This document shows, piece by piece, positions 51,284 to 60,653 of a DNA stretch of 64,000 bases. Where the stretch lies: NCBI GenBank assembly GCA_017306865.1, contig JAFKHH010000014.1, forward strand, positions 558,001-622,000. Reading direction: 5' to 3'. The stretch's first letter is position 1, and the number at the start of each line of letters is the position of its first letter. The translations under genes and the position numbers were made by a program. The stretch comes from Filimonas sp. GTDB lineage: Bacteria > Bacteroidota > Bacteroidia > Chitinophagales > Chitinophagaceae. The notes under the pieces are model-generated. The model made no database searches. It was not told the DNA's origin and saw only the letters and a program-made list of their open reading frames with translations.

Positions 51284-51466
51284 CTATGCCTGGAAGTAAT
51301 CTTTTTTTGCAACTCCTGCCGTCTCTTTGTCCTTATGGAGTAGTGTAATCGCTTCTTTGAATTTCTTATCCCAATAAGCCAATTTGATTGCATCCTCTGT
51401 TCCTTCCATCAGCATCAGGCAGGCGTACGCTTGCTGTACGATCTTCTTCATTTGAGTTATTTCCAT
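51284..51466 (-). CDS. 60-residue hypothetical protein of the phage-like set
   Basis: It begins MEITQMKKIVQQAYACLMLM and ends KETAGVAKKDYFQA, predicted mostly helical. It starts 24 bases after the stop of the 65-residue gene upstream on the same strand, so the two are probably one transcript. No family is recognised. A 131-base stretch (51153-51283) follows without a convincing gene. Confidence 0.55.
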   Translation of the reverse strand: MEITQMKKIVQQAYACLMLMEGTEDAIKLAYWDKKFKEAITLLHKDKETAGVAKKDYFQA

Positions 51467-51490
51467 TGTTACATGTTTTTAAAAGTGCGA

Positions 51491-51688
51491 TCAGGAAAGC
51501 AACAATTTTCTGCGGACCAGTTTTATCATATTTGTTTCCCCATATCCTGCGATATTGATCTTTTGTAGCTGCTGGCATGGCAAGCCACACTTTACAGCCG
51601 CAATACATAGATTATCGTAACCCAATAGCAGCAACCGCAACTTCTTTCGCTCTTTCTCTGTCAGGTCTATAAATCGTTCTTGTTTCAT
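51491..51688 (-). CDS. 65-residue hypothetical protein, first gene divergent from repressor
   Basis: It begins MKQERFIDLTEKERKKLRLL and contains YDNLCIAAVKCGLPCQQLQKINIAGYG, a helix-turn-helix-like pattern (xxIAAVKCGLPxxQLQKI). It is the first gene on the minus strand after the operator region at 51709-51790, in the position where phages encode a Cro-like or early protein. A DNA-binding role is inference. Confidence 0.6.
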   Translation of the reverse strand: MKQERFIDLTEKERKKLRLLLLGYDNLCIAAVKCGLPCQQLQKINIAGYGETNMIKLVRRKLLLS

Positions 51689-51714
51689 TTCCGTCTGTTT
51701 GACAGAACAATATT

Positions 51715-51782
51715 ACGACACAAAATGTCATATAAAAAATAAATTACGACATTTTTTAAAATTTAGACGACATTTAACGACA
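51715..51782. promoter_or_regulatory. operator cluster between repressor and small genes
   Basis: ACGACA occurs four times in the same orientation at 51715-51720, 51746-51751, 51767-51772 and 51777-51782. The longer forms are TTACGACATTTT, AGACGACATTTA and TAACGACATA. An inverted TGTC lies at 51726-51729. Spacing of 21 and 10 bases between later copies is near helical turns. These are likely repressor sites controlling both directions. Confidence 0.7.
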
Positions 51783-51797
51783 TATCGGCTATCTTTG
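51771..51797 (+). promoter_or_regulatory. Bacteroidota-type promoter of the S24 repressor
   Basis: TATCTTTG at 51790-51797 matches the TAnnTTTG -7 element of the Bacteroidota primary sigma factor. A TTTA lies about 17 bases upstream as a weak -33. The start codon at 51812 is only about 10 bases after the expected transcription start, so the leader is very short. Two ACGACA sites overlap the promoter, fitting autorepression. Confidence 0.6.
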
Positions 51798-51811
51798 AAT
51801 AATTTCTAAAA

Positions 51812-52531
51812 ATGGGAACTTCATTAAGTGATACAATAAAAGAGCGCAGACTTGCTTTAGGTCTAACACAGAGTGAGTTAGCAGACAAATTGGGCATAAC
51901 CCTGCGCCAGGTGCAGCGCTATGAAAACGGTATGCTTCCCCCCCACGATAAGTTACAGCTACTAAATAGCATATTGAATTACGACCTGCATAGTGAAATA
52001 TATGACGAAAATAGTCATACAGAGGCTAGTGAAAAGCCGTTAAGCTTCCTGGAGAAAAGAAGAATCAAGAAAAACGAGCACAATCCTTATTTAGCCCCAT
52101 TTGTAACTATAAAAGCCCAAGCCGGATACGTGAAAGCCTACGACCAAACTATATATGTGGATACCCTGGAGCAATACGCCTTACCCCCGGGCGTAAATCC
52201 GCAAGGCGCTATCTGGCGTTACTGGGAAGTAGAAGGCGATTCTATGGAGCCAGAGTTTCACAGTGGCGATATAATACTAACAAGCCAGGTTCCGCATATT
52301 GATTGGGAGAATCTGCGCAATTTTTACTTATATATTATTGTTACGGAAGACAAGATCTTATTCAAAAGGATCTTTTGTAAGAATGCACAGTTGTGGGTAC
52401 TGATAAGTGTAAATGAAACGGTGGCTCCTCAACAATTAATATCTGTGGACCAGGTTAAAGAAGTGTGGGTATATAGAAGAAGTATTGTAAATAAAGCACC
52501 GACTTCTAAAATGTATGAGATAAAGGTATAG
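51812..52531 (+). CDS. phage-type XRE/S24 self-cleaving repressor
   Basis: 239 residues. The N-terminal helix-turn-helix is IKERRLALGLTQSELADKLGITLRQVQRYENG (about 9-40). The C-terminal S24/LexA-like peptidase has nucleophile Ser144 in EGDSMEPEFHSGDII, a catalytic Lys at about 185 (LFKRI), and an Ala-Gly pair at 104-105 in KAQAGYVK, where LexA and CI are cut. This is the plan of lambda CI-type repressors that self-cleave with activated RecA after DNA damage. It is divergent from the small-gene/holin set. No integrase or structural phage genes accompany it. Confidence 0.88.
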   Translation: MGTSLSDTIKERRLALGLTQSELADKLGITLRQVQRYENGMLPPHDKLQLLNSILNYDLHSEIYDENSHTEASEKPLSFLEKRRIKKNEHNPYLAPFVTIKAQAGYVKAYDQTIYVDTLEQYALPPGVNPQGAIWRYWEVEGDSMEPEFHSGDIILTSQVPHIDWENLRNFYLYIIVTEDKILFKRIFCKNAQLWVLISVNETVAPQQLISVDQVKEVWVYRRSIVNKAPTSKMYEIKV

Positions 52532-52584
52532 TTGATTACAAGGGCAGCAATGTGTCCTATGTGCAGCTTAAAGGTAGTATAACA

Positions 52585-52614
52585 AAAAAGCCATTCAATA
52601 TTGAATGGCTTTTT
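52585..52614. terminator. bidirectional terminator after repressor and tRNA-Leu
   Basis: AAAAAGCCATTCAAT and ATTGAATGGCTTTTT form a perfect 15-bp palindrome between the end of the repressor gene and the 3' end of the minus-strand tRNA-Leu. Confidence 0.9.
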
Positions 52615-52621
52615 GCTTCTG

Positions 52622-52707
52622 TGCCTCAGACGGGAATCGAACCCGTACTGCCGTTGCGGGCAACAGGATTTTAAGTCCTGCGTGTCTACCAGTTCCACCA
52701 CCGAGGC
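52622..52707 (-). tRNA. tRNA-Leu (anticodon TAA)
   Basis: The minus-strand sequence starts GCCTCGG and ends CTGAGGC-A, giving a seven-pair acceptor stem with one G-U. The anticodon arm CAGGACT-TAA-AATCCTG gives TAA. A long variable arm and the T arm ACGGG-TTCGATT-CCCGT are present. Length 86 fits a class II tRNA. CCA is not encoded. Confidence 0.95.
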
Positions 52708-52714
52708 GCCTTCT

Positions 52715-52743
52715 GAAAAAAAATCCCGCATGAAGCGGGATTT
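52715..52743 (-). terminator. hairpin between tRNA-Gly and tRNA-Leu
   Basis: AAATCCCGC and GCGGGATTT form a 9-bp stem with a five-base loop. On the minus strand it is followed by a run of T residues. It separates the two tRNA transcripts. Confidence 0.8.
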
Positions 52744-52752
52744 AATTTTCTG

Positions 52753-52825
<73 letters not shown>

Positions 52826-52923
52826 TTGTTTCTGATTATGAACCAGTTGTTATTAAAGAACTAAATTGGGAGTGCAAAAATAGATTTTTATTTGAAACTG
52901 CAAAATATTTCTGCGACTTTTTT

Positions 52924-53127
52924 TTATTTATACTCAGGCGTATATTTTGTACTGCCCTGAATCTCAATATCAGGTTTACCCTTATAATGATTTTTGTACA
53001 ACTGGAAGCAACCACCTAATACAAAAGCCAGAATGCAGAAGATATTTACGTAGAACAGAAAACGAGAAGACGTTACTCTGTTATACTTGATGTCTTTTTC
53101 CTGTGGATTTTCTACTTCGTATGACAT
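52924..53127 (-). CDS. small single-span membrane protein, function unknown
   Basis: 67 residues: a charged N-terminus (MSYEVENPQEKDIKYNRVTS), one membrane helix (FLFYVNIFCILAFVLGGCFQLY), and a short C-terminal tail ending STKYTPEYK. No family is recognised. The 286 bases after its start (53128-53413) show no gene. Confidence 0.65.
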   Translation of the reverse strand: MSYEVENPQEKDIKYNRVTSSRFLFYVNIFCILAFVLGGCFQLYKNHYKGKPDIEIQGSTKYTPEYK

Positions 53128-53413
53128 ATAATTCTCAATTGCTGTGCAAAAATAAGGGCGAATGAATTATGTATCAAATAATTTCTCAACATTTTAGAAA
53201 TGAATTACTGTTTAGTGCTAAATAGTTGAGTTGTTTAACTGTTGTTGAGAGCAACTGTATAATGTTCACTTCTTTTGAGAAAGCGTAGAGACCGCGTCAC
53301 AGTTGTATTTCAGCGTTGAGACGGAAAATGCGGAACCCTTCGCAATAGTTTTTTGTGCTTCTTTAAATTCTCGTGGTAAATCATTCACCATTATCTGTTC
53401 GCGCTTCACAATC

Positions 53414-54424
53414 TCACAGTTCCGAAAATTTCTTCTTCTTCAAAATAAAATATCGCCACACAATAGACCCTCTGAAAACGCCATCGAGATCCTTCATTTT
53501 TTTACGGGACGACATTGGCTTCCCCCTTTTGGTAAAGCGCCATTTAATAACTGCCGCATGCGCTTGTGCTACGGCCTTTACACTATCGGTATCGCCGCTA
53601 AACAAACTTTTACACGCAAAGAGCCAGTCCATTGCAATGCGTACAGGAATGGTATAACTCTTTTCCATTATGCTCATGTTTTTCATAAGCATAATCATGT
53701 TGTTGCGAAAGTTGAGAAATGTTTTACGATGCCCTTTAGGTAAAGTTCCTCCACCCACATGGTACACGGTTGAGCCCGGGCAAAAGAATATTTTATAACC
53801 GGCTAATTGTACTCTCCAGCAGAGATCAATTTCTTCCTGGTGTGCAAAGAAAAATTCATCTAGCCCACCTACAGCATTGTACACCCTGGCGCGTATAAAC
53901 ATAGCAGCACCGGATGCCCAAAACACAGGCGTGGCATTATCATACTGATGTTCATCTTTCTCACAGTATTCAAACACACGTCCACGGGCAAGTGGGTAGC
54001 CCAATAAGTCTATCCAACCCCCTGCCGCTCCAGCATATTCGAATGTATCTTTTTGATGATAAGCTAATAGTTTAGGCTGGCATACTGCAATGGCATTATC
54101 ACTTTCCATGAGTGTGATCACAGGTTCTATCCAGCCACGCGTTACTTCCACATCAGAATTAAGTAAGACAAAGTAATCACTTGTTACCTGCGCAAGCGCT
54201 TTATTATACCCCCCGGCAAACCCATAGTTCTGGTCTAGCTGTATAATCTCTACTGTGGGATGATGCGCCTGTATATAGTCAACTGAATCATCTGTGGATG
54301 CATTGTCTGCAACGATCACCCGCTTGTTTGCATAAGAAGAATCCATCACCGATGAAAGAAATTTCTCGAGATAATGCTTCCCGTTAAAGTTCAAGATTAC
54401 AATAGCGACCTGGGGTAAAGACAT
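53414..54424 (-). CDS. glycosyltransferase family 2
   Basis: 336 residues with a GT-A fold: VAIVILNFNGKHYLEKFLSSVMDS at the N-terminus, VIVADNASTDDSVDY, the NYGFAGGYNKAL segment, and the metal-binding LLNSDVEV in place of a strict DxD. FFAHQEEIDLCWRVQLAGYKI contains the usual catalytic acidic ED-like pair. It resembles rhamnosyltransferase-type enzymes that act on cell-surface polysaccharide. The donor and acceptor are unknown. A terminator-like TATATAAAG repeat lies upstream, between it and the ABC-F gene. Confidence 0.87.
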   Translation of the reverse strand: MSLPQVAIVILNFNGKHYLEKFLSSVMDSSYANKRVIVADNASTDDSVDYIQAHHPTVEIIQLDQNYGFAGGYNKALAQVTSDYFVLLNSDVEVTRGWIEPVITLMESDNAIAVCQPKLLAYHQKDTFEYAGAAGGWIDLLGYPLARGRVFEYCEKDEHQYDNATPVFWASGAAMFIRARVYNAVGGLDEFFFAHQEEIDLCWRVQLAGYKIFFCPGSTVYHVGGGTLPKGHRKTFLNFRNNMIMLMKNMSIMEKSYTIPVRIAMDWLFACKSLFSGDTDSVKAVAQAHAAVIKWRFTKRGKPMSSRKKMKDLDGVFRGSIVWRYFILKKKKFSEL

Positions 54425-54506
54425 ATAATGATTTCAGCGGGCTAAAGATAAAGTATTATGAAGTATATAAAGTTGATATGGTATATAAAGACGGGAATGG
54501 CACTAA

Positions 54507-54540
54507 ATAAAAAAGTATATAGGGTCTCCCCTATATACTT
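54507..54540 (-). terminator. terminator after ABC-F gene, within TATATAAAG repeat
   Basis: On the minus strand AAGTATATAGGG and CCCTATATACTT form a perfect 12-bp stem with a four-base loop, followed by TTTTATTT. It lies about 33 bases after the ABC-F stop. The surrounding 54447-54565 is made of the TATATAAAG repeat vocabulary, showing that this repeat family can include working terminators. Confidence 0.8.
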
Positions 54541-54572
54541 TATATTTTTTACAAACTTTATATACTCAAGAC

Positions 54573-56237
<1,665 letters not shown>

Positions 56238-56306
56238 TCAGGCGATTTTCATGGCGGGAAACAAAGGAGTAATTATTTGAAAATGAAGCGATTTAAGAAT
56301 TGTTAT

Positions 56307-56366
56307 ATTGTTTAATTGATAAATTGCCCGAAATCGTTCCAGGAAACAATTTATCAATTAAACAAT
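56307..56366. repeat. 20-bp perfect inverted repeat upstream of ABC-F gene
   Basis: ATTGTTTAATTGATAAATTG (56307-56326) and CAATTTATCAATTAAACAAT (56347-56366) are exact reverse complements with a 20-base loop. It belongs to the TTGTTTAATTG intergenic family and lies 23 bases after the stop of the next minus-strand gene, where a terminator would be expected. Confidence 0.85.
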
Positions 56367-56389
56367 TTGGTAATATAAGAAGCGTTTTT

Positions 56390-56887
56390 TTAACTTTTTG
56401 TCCCAACAGGCCGCTGCCCATCCAGTTCGCCAATAAACGGTATATTATTGAGAATGCCCAGCCTGATCACCGTCTGGAGATACGTTTCCAACTGGAACAT
56501 CTTGGCCGCTGATTTGCCGCCGATAACTTCACTGAACTTTTTGTAGTAGCCGAGATAGAGGTTGTTGGTTTTATTATCATTATTCACGGTTGCTATAGCG
56601 AGTTGTGAAGCCTGGGCATCGGTTAATGTACTATACTCATCTGCATACTTTTGCAATAGTTGTATCCGTTCCCGGCTGATGGCTTTTCTTTTTGCTTCAT
56701 ACTCATCATATAGCTTCCAGAATTTTACACTGTCCTTTGCCGGTATAGCCATATATGCGCTCATTAATTCTTTCTTGTCTTTCCCAAACATGGCCTGTAT
56801 CATATCTACGTCTTCTTTGTTGCTTTGTGCCTGTACAAATGTTGATGAGATCAACAAAACGAAAAGAACGATCAATGTGTGTTTCAT
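56390..56887 (-). CDS. secreted helical protein, function unknown
   Basis: 165 residues with a signal peptide (MKHTLIVLFVLLISSTFVQAQ). The mature part is predicted helical: MIQAMFGKDKKELMSAYMAIPAKDSVKFWKLYDEYEAKRKAISRERIQLLQKYADEY. The pattern FWxLYDEYExxRKAI resembles Spy/CpxP-like or Bacteroidota helical periplasmic proteins. No catalytic motif is seen. Its role is unknown. Confidence 0.75.
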   Translation of the reverse strand: MKHTLIVLFVLLISSTFVQAQSNKEDVDMIQAMFGKDKKELMSAYMAIPAKDSVKFWKLYDEYEAKRKAISRERIQLLQKYADEYSTLTDAQASQLAIATVNNDNKTNNLYLGYYKKFSEVIGGKSAAKMFQLETYLQTVIRLGILNNIPFIGELDGQRPVGTKS

Positions 56888-56919
56888 ATTTTTTGTGTTT
56901 TAATAGATTGTGTCATTCA

Positions 56920-57537
56920 CTATAACACTCTTTTAAATAATTTGTTTACCCCCTTCCCCATCTGCCGCATTATACTAAACGCTTCATTGGCAGACAGGTC
57001 TGTGTGTTTTATTTGTTCTTTTTTAAAGATGACGACAGAGCCGGACCACGGGCTGGGTGCATCCGGCAGAAATACTGCTACTGTATCATTATCACATTCT
57101 TCTACCAGGATGCCTATTTGCCACGCATCGTCATACATGGCAATAACTACCTTTTGTTTCTCTGATTGTTCCAGGCCAATCAGCCCTTCACCGGTTGATT
57201 TGAAAAAACTATAGCCCGGTATTTTACTAAGTATGGCATCTTCCACTTTCTGTATAATCGCTTTTCCCCATTTCATTTTAGCACAAAGGCCGGCAATAAA
57301 ACAAACAGCGATCAAAAATGTAATCGCGATCAGCTCTATCAGCAGTACTCTATGCTCTGCGGCCATTCCCGGAAATAACTTCTCTACAGGTGCTATGAGT
57401 TTCCGGCTTACACCTAGTGCTTTTTCCAGTATCAATAGTAATATGACTATCGGAACGAGAAATATAATGCCGCCGGCAACGGTTGTCTTTATAAACCGGG
57501 TAATGTTGTTCATGCGTTCCTGTTGTTGGGGTTCCAT
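56920..57537 (-). CDS. DUF502 family membrane protein
   Basis: 205 residues. Two membrane segments are visible, TTVAGGIIFLVPIVILLLILEKAL and LLIELIAITFLIAVCFIAGLC. The DUF502-type soluble part follows: IIQKVEDAILSKIPGYSFFKSTGEGL, VVIAMYDDAWQIGILVEE and VFLPDAPSPWSGSVVIFKKEQI. The start may be the ATG eight codons downstream (MNNITRFIKTTVAGG). Its start lies one base after the stop of the upstream barrel-protein gene, so they are co-transcribed. Function is unknown. Confidence 0.88.
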   Translation of the reverse strand: MEPQQQERMNNITRFIKTTVAGGIIFLVPIVILLLILEKALGVSRKLIAPVEKLFPGMAAEHRVLLIELIAITFLIAVCFIAGLCAKMKWGKAIIQKVEDAILSKIPGYSFFKSTGEGLIGLEQSEKQKVVIAMYDDAWQIGILVEECDNDTVAVFLPDAPSPWSGSVVIFKKEQIKHTDLSANEAFSIMRQMGKGVNKLFKRVL

Positions 57538-57538
57538 A

Positions 57539-58156
57539 TTAATGTAGATTGATCGCTATACCACCGAGGAAACCGAATTGTAAAACGGAAGAGTAGGTAG
57601 TGATGCCCGCACCTGCCCCGCCCGTACCAATGTAGATGGTACTACCAGATCCCTGCACGATGGATTGTAGTTGAGCCTGTAGCTTAAATGAAACGGCAGA
57701 AGCTGTTTTTATTTTAATGCCAAGCTTTGCATTATATGCAAATTTGGTAAGGCTACCGCCACCATCTTTACTGCTGACAATGCCCACACCTATGCCCAGA
57801 CCAGCATAAGGAGAAATATTGTTAGGTGTTGTAAAGTAATTGACAAACCCAAGCGTGATGTAGTTTACAGATATTTTATCCTGGTCTTTGTTGTATTGAA
57901 TACCGGTATTGTAGCCATACAATGGCGCATGTGTATCTTGCCTTAAATAACTCAATTCTGCCGATTGGTTTTTTCTTACGAATGCCTCTATGCTTACGCC
58001 ATAGGCACCTGCGTCTTCAATATATCCGTAATAATTTCCGAAGTCTACTTTATCGCGAAAGAAATAACCGCCAACAAAATTTAAATCTACTTTTTGGGCC
58101 TGTACGTAATACGCTGATAGGAGCATGAATAACATCAGCAAGATGCTTTTTTTCAT
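57539..58156 (-). CDS. small outer membrane beta-barrel protein
   Basis: 205 residues with a signal peptide (MKKSILLMLFMLLSAYYVQAQ) and alternating beta strands: VDLNFVGGYFFRDKVDFGNYYGY, YGVSIEAFVRKNQSAELSYLRQD, ISPYAGLGIGVGIVSSKDGGG, ending VLQFGFLGGIAINLH. It resembles OmpA-type or porin-family eight-stranded barrels. No ligand is suggested. The 444-base spacer after it (58157-58600) contains a hairpin belonging to glpK and no gene. Confidence 0.82.
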   Translation of the reverse strand: MKKSILLMLFMLLSAYYVQAQKVDLNFVGGYFFRDKVDFGNYYGYIEDAGAYGVSIEAFVRKNQSAELSYLRQDTHAPLYGYNTGIQYNKDQDKISVNYITLGFVNYFTTPNNISPYAGLGIGVGIVSSKDGGGSLTKFAYNAKLGIKIKTASAVSFKLQAQLQSIVQGSGSTIYIGTGGAGAGITTYSSVLQFGFLGGIAINLH

Positions 58157-58530
58157 AGTTGTTTATTTGCTTTTTTATAAAATATTTTGCCGGCACTGCA
58201 ATACATTGTTTCAGTCTCAGGCAAAAAAGTGCATGATGCATTTGACAATGTTCATTAGTGCAGTGAAAGTGTTGTCTGGTCTTGTGTACAGGTTGTCGGA
58301 GCAGTAATTAAACCGGCAGCTTCAGTATATAAGGGGTAAGTAGGTTTGCGTTGATCGCAAGTATTGAAGCTTTAAACAATAGTTATATTAAAATTATACA
58401 TTAAAGGGTAGGATGCAAAGAAAATGGCTTCTTTTTCTATAATAAAAACCAGTGTTTGAGATAGTTTTAGCTGTTTTTTTGTTTCTACGTTCCAGACCTG
58501 CGTATTTATCCAGCGAACGAATAAACAAAA

Positions 58531-58573
58531 ATGTTTCAAAGATTGCGCTGTACAGCAACATCCTTTGAAACAT
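58531..58573 (-). terminator. terminator-like hairpin after glycerol-kinase-like gene
   Basis: ATGTTTCAAAG (58531-58541) and CTTTGAAACAT (58563-58573) form a perfect 11-bp stem with a 21-base loop. It lies 28 bases after the stop on the minus strand and is followed there by TTTTTGTTTATT. Confidence 0.65.
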
Positions 58574-58600
58574 TGAAACATGCGAGCTATCGAACCTTTA

Positions 58601-60091
58601 TTACCAATCCCATTTCTGTGACCGGGCTACAGCTTTTTTCCAGAAAGATTTTATTTCACGTATATCACTTTCCGCTACTTGCGGCTGATACGCTTGTTTA
58701 ATATGAAAGAAGGATTGGATGCTCGCAATATCATTCCAGAAGCCGGTGGCTAACCCTGCCATAAATGCCGCGCCCATCGTGCTCTGCTGTGTTACGTTTG
58801 GCTTGATCACCGGCCTTTGTAACAGGTTTGTTTGCAACTGGAGGAAGAATGGATATTCGGAGATGGTGCCATCTACTTTTAACTCTACTACTTTCTTGCC
58901 GGATTCTTTTTCCATTGCTTCTACTGCATCACATATACCTAGCGCCACACCTTCCAGGCTTGCGCGTGCTATATGCCCGGATGTGGTACCACGGCTGAGG
59001 CCGATGATAAGCCCACGTGCATGCGGGTCCCAATATGGCGAACCGAGGCCGGAAAATGCTGGCACGAAGTAAACACCTCCGTTGTCTTTTTCTGTCATTG
59101 CCAGTTCTTCTACCTCTGCGGTCTGGTCAATGATGCCGAGGCCATCCCTTAACCAGCGAAAGGTAGAGCTTCCGCCAAAGACGCTTGCTTCTAACGCATA
59201 AATGGTTTTATTCTTAAGCTTCCATGCTATAGTGGTAATAAGATTTTGACCTGATACGATAGGCTCTTCGCCAATATTCATCATAAGGAAGCAGCCGCTA
59301 CCATAGGTATTCTTAATAGAACCGTTTTCAAAACACGCATGCCCAAACATAGACGCATGCTGATCGCCTGCTATGGCAGCAATAGGAATGGCTGCGCCCA
59401 ACAGGGCGGCCTCAGTGGTAGCGCCTATTTCATCACATGCTTTTACAGCAGGCAACAAAGATGGCGGCACGGCAAAAAGTTTGCACAACTCTTTGTCCCA
59501 CTCCTGTGTGTGTATATTGAAGAGAGAGGTCCTGGATGCGTTAGTAATGTCGGTTACATGTACTTTGCCGCCGGTCAGTTTCCATACGATCCATGAATCC
59601 AGTGTTCCAAATGCAAGATGCCCTTCTTCAGCAAGCCTTCTTACACCTTCTACTTCATCCAGTATCCATGTTATTTTGCTTGCTGAAAAATAAGCGTCCA
59701 GTATTAACCCGGTACGCTCATGTACTAGCTGTCCAAAGCCCTGGTTGTATAGATCGTCGCAGATATTGGCAGTACGTTTGTCTTGCCATGCAATAGCATT
59801 ATAAACAGGTTCCCCGGTCTTTTTATTCCATACTAGTGTTGTTTCGCGCTGGTTCGCTATGCCTATTGCATCTATTTCATCTCCTTTAACGCCAGCCGTT
59901 TTCAGTACTTCTTTAGCCGCCTGTAACAATGAATACCATAGCTCATTCGGATCAAACTCCAACCAACCCGGATGAGGATATAATTTTTCAAAATCTTTTT
60001 GATTGCTGGCAACCACTTTTCCTTGCTGGTTTATAATAGTCGCACCAGCATAGGCCGAACCCAGATCTAGCGATAATATATATTTCTTCAT
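58601..60091 (-). CDS. glycerol-kinase-like FGGY kinase, divergent ATP site
   Basis: 496 residues, the normal length of GlpK. The glycerol-binding residues of GlpK are all conserved: NQRETT, AIAWQDKR, AYFSASK and AGDQHASMFG. The phosphate-binding N-terminal loop reads LDLGSAYAGA where E. coli has LDQGTTSSRA. The adenosine motif DGGxxxN reads DGTISEYPF, and the fructose-bisphosphate loop GGKGGTR is absent. ASKHA fold motifs such as KNTYGSGCFLMMN and SGLGSPYWDPHARG remain. It may be a glycerol kinase with altered nucleotide use, a kinase of a related triol, or inactive. A PadR gene lies 24 bases upstream on the same strand. Confidence 0.75.
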   Translation of the reverse strand: MKKYILSLDLGSAYAGATIINQQGKVVASNQKDFEKLYPHPGWLEFDPNELWYSLLQAAKEVLKTAGVKGDEIDAIGIANQRETTLVWNKKTGEPVYNAIAWQDKRTANICDDLYNQGFGQLVHERTGLILDAYFSASKITWILDEVEGVRRLAEEGHLAFGTLDSWIVWKLTGGKVHVTDITNASRTSLFNIHTQEWDKELCKLFAVPPSLLPAVKACDEIGATTEAALLGAAIPIAAIAGDQHASMFGHACFENGSIKNTYGSGCFLMMNIGEEPIVSGQNLITTIAWKLKNKTIYALEASVFGGSSTFRWLRDGLGIIDQTAEVEELAMTEKDNGGVYFVPAFSGLGSPYWDPHARGLIIGLSRGTTSGHIARASLEGVALGICDAVEAMEKESGKKVVELKVDGTISEYPFFLQLQTNLLQRPVIKPNVTQQSTMGAAFMAGLATGFWNDIASIQSFFHIKQAYQPQVAESDIREIKSFWKKAVARSQKWDW

Positions 60092-60115
60092 GACCGATGT
60101 TGCAATTGATGTTTG

Positions 60116-60466
60116 TTACTTTGTTTTTACCTCGCTGATGGATTTCATCAGCTCCCCAAGGTAAGTGTACATCTCTTCCAGGTAAGCTTTTCCTGTCTTA
60201 GTAATGGTGTAATACTTGCGCGGAATACCTTCTTCCATTTCTACCCAGCGGGATTCGACTAAGCTTTCTTTTTTAAGCCTGTTAAGTAAAGGGTAGATGG
60301 TACCGTCAGCAATGTCCATATCAAACTGATTTTTGATCTCGCTGATAAGTTCATACCCGTACCGTTCTTTGTTTTGCAGCAGCAGCATTATTATATATTC
60401 AAACAATCCCTTCTTTAGCTGAGATTTCCACCTGCTGATGAAATAGTTGCTTTTGTCCTCTGTCAT
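60116..60466 (-). CDS. PadR-family transcriptional regulator
   Basis: 116 residues, a minimal PadR regulator. The winged helix-turn-helix is evident: GLFEYIIMLLLQNKERYGYELISEIKNQFDMDIADGTIYPLLNRLKKESLVES, then PRKYYTITKTGKAYLEEM. PadR proteins repress genes and often their own, binding palindromes with ATGT or TATATATG ends. It is in line with the glycerol-kinase-like gene 24 bases downstream, so they probably share a promoter. A perfect TATATATG palindrome lies about 167 bases upstream of its start. Confidence 0.9.
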   Translation of the reverse strand: MTEDKSNYFISRWKSQLKKGLFEYIIMLLLQNKERYGYELISEIKNQFDMDIADGTIYPLLNRLKKESLVESRWVEMEEGIPRKYYTITKTGKAYLEEMYTYLGELMKSISEVKTK

Positions 60467-60632
60467 TTACTTCGGTTGAAAAATATGCCAGTGAAATTAA
60501 GTGAATTGCATTAATAAGCCAATGCGTTATAAAGAGTGGTTTATTAAATTAACATTCGAAGCGATCGATTGAAAGGCTTGCCAGCACTATATTGTACGCA
60601 TACCCCTTTCATTTTAGTTGTGCACTTGACAC

Positions 60633-60653
60633 TATATATGTTGGTCATATATA
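60633..60653. promoter_or_regulatory. candidate PadR operator
   Basis: TATATATG and CATATATA are perfect 8-bp arms separated by five bases (TTGGT). The spacing and AT-rich arms resemble operators described for PadR-type regulators. It lies in the 866-base gene-free region upstream of the PadR gene. Confidence 0.5.

Noticed and set aside
51172-51393. 73-codon minus-strand frame overlapping the 60-residue gene
   Set aside because: It overlaps a better-looking small gene over half its length in another frame, and its composition (RTKRRQELQKKITSRHRKF) looks like a shadow.
51366-51608. 80-codon minus-strand frame overlapping two small genes
   Set aside because: It covers the ends of two more plausible tandem genes in another frame and has no recognisable features.
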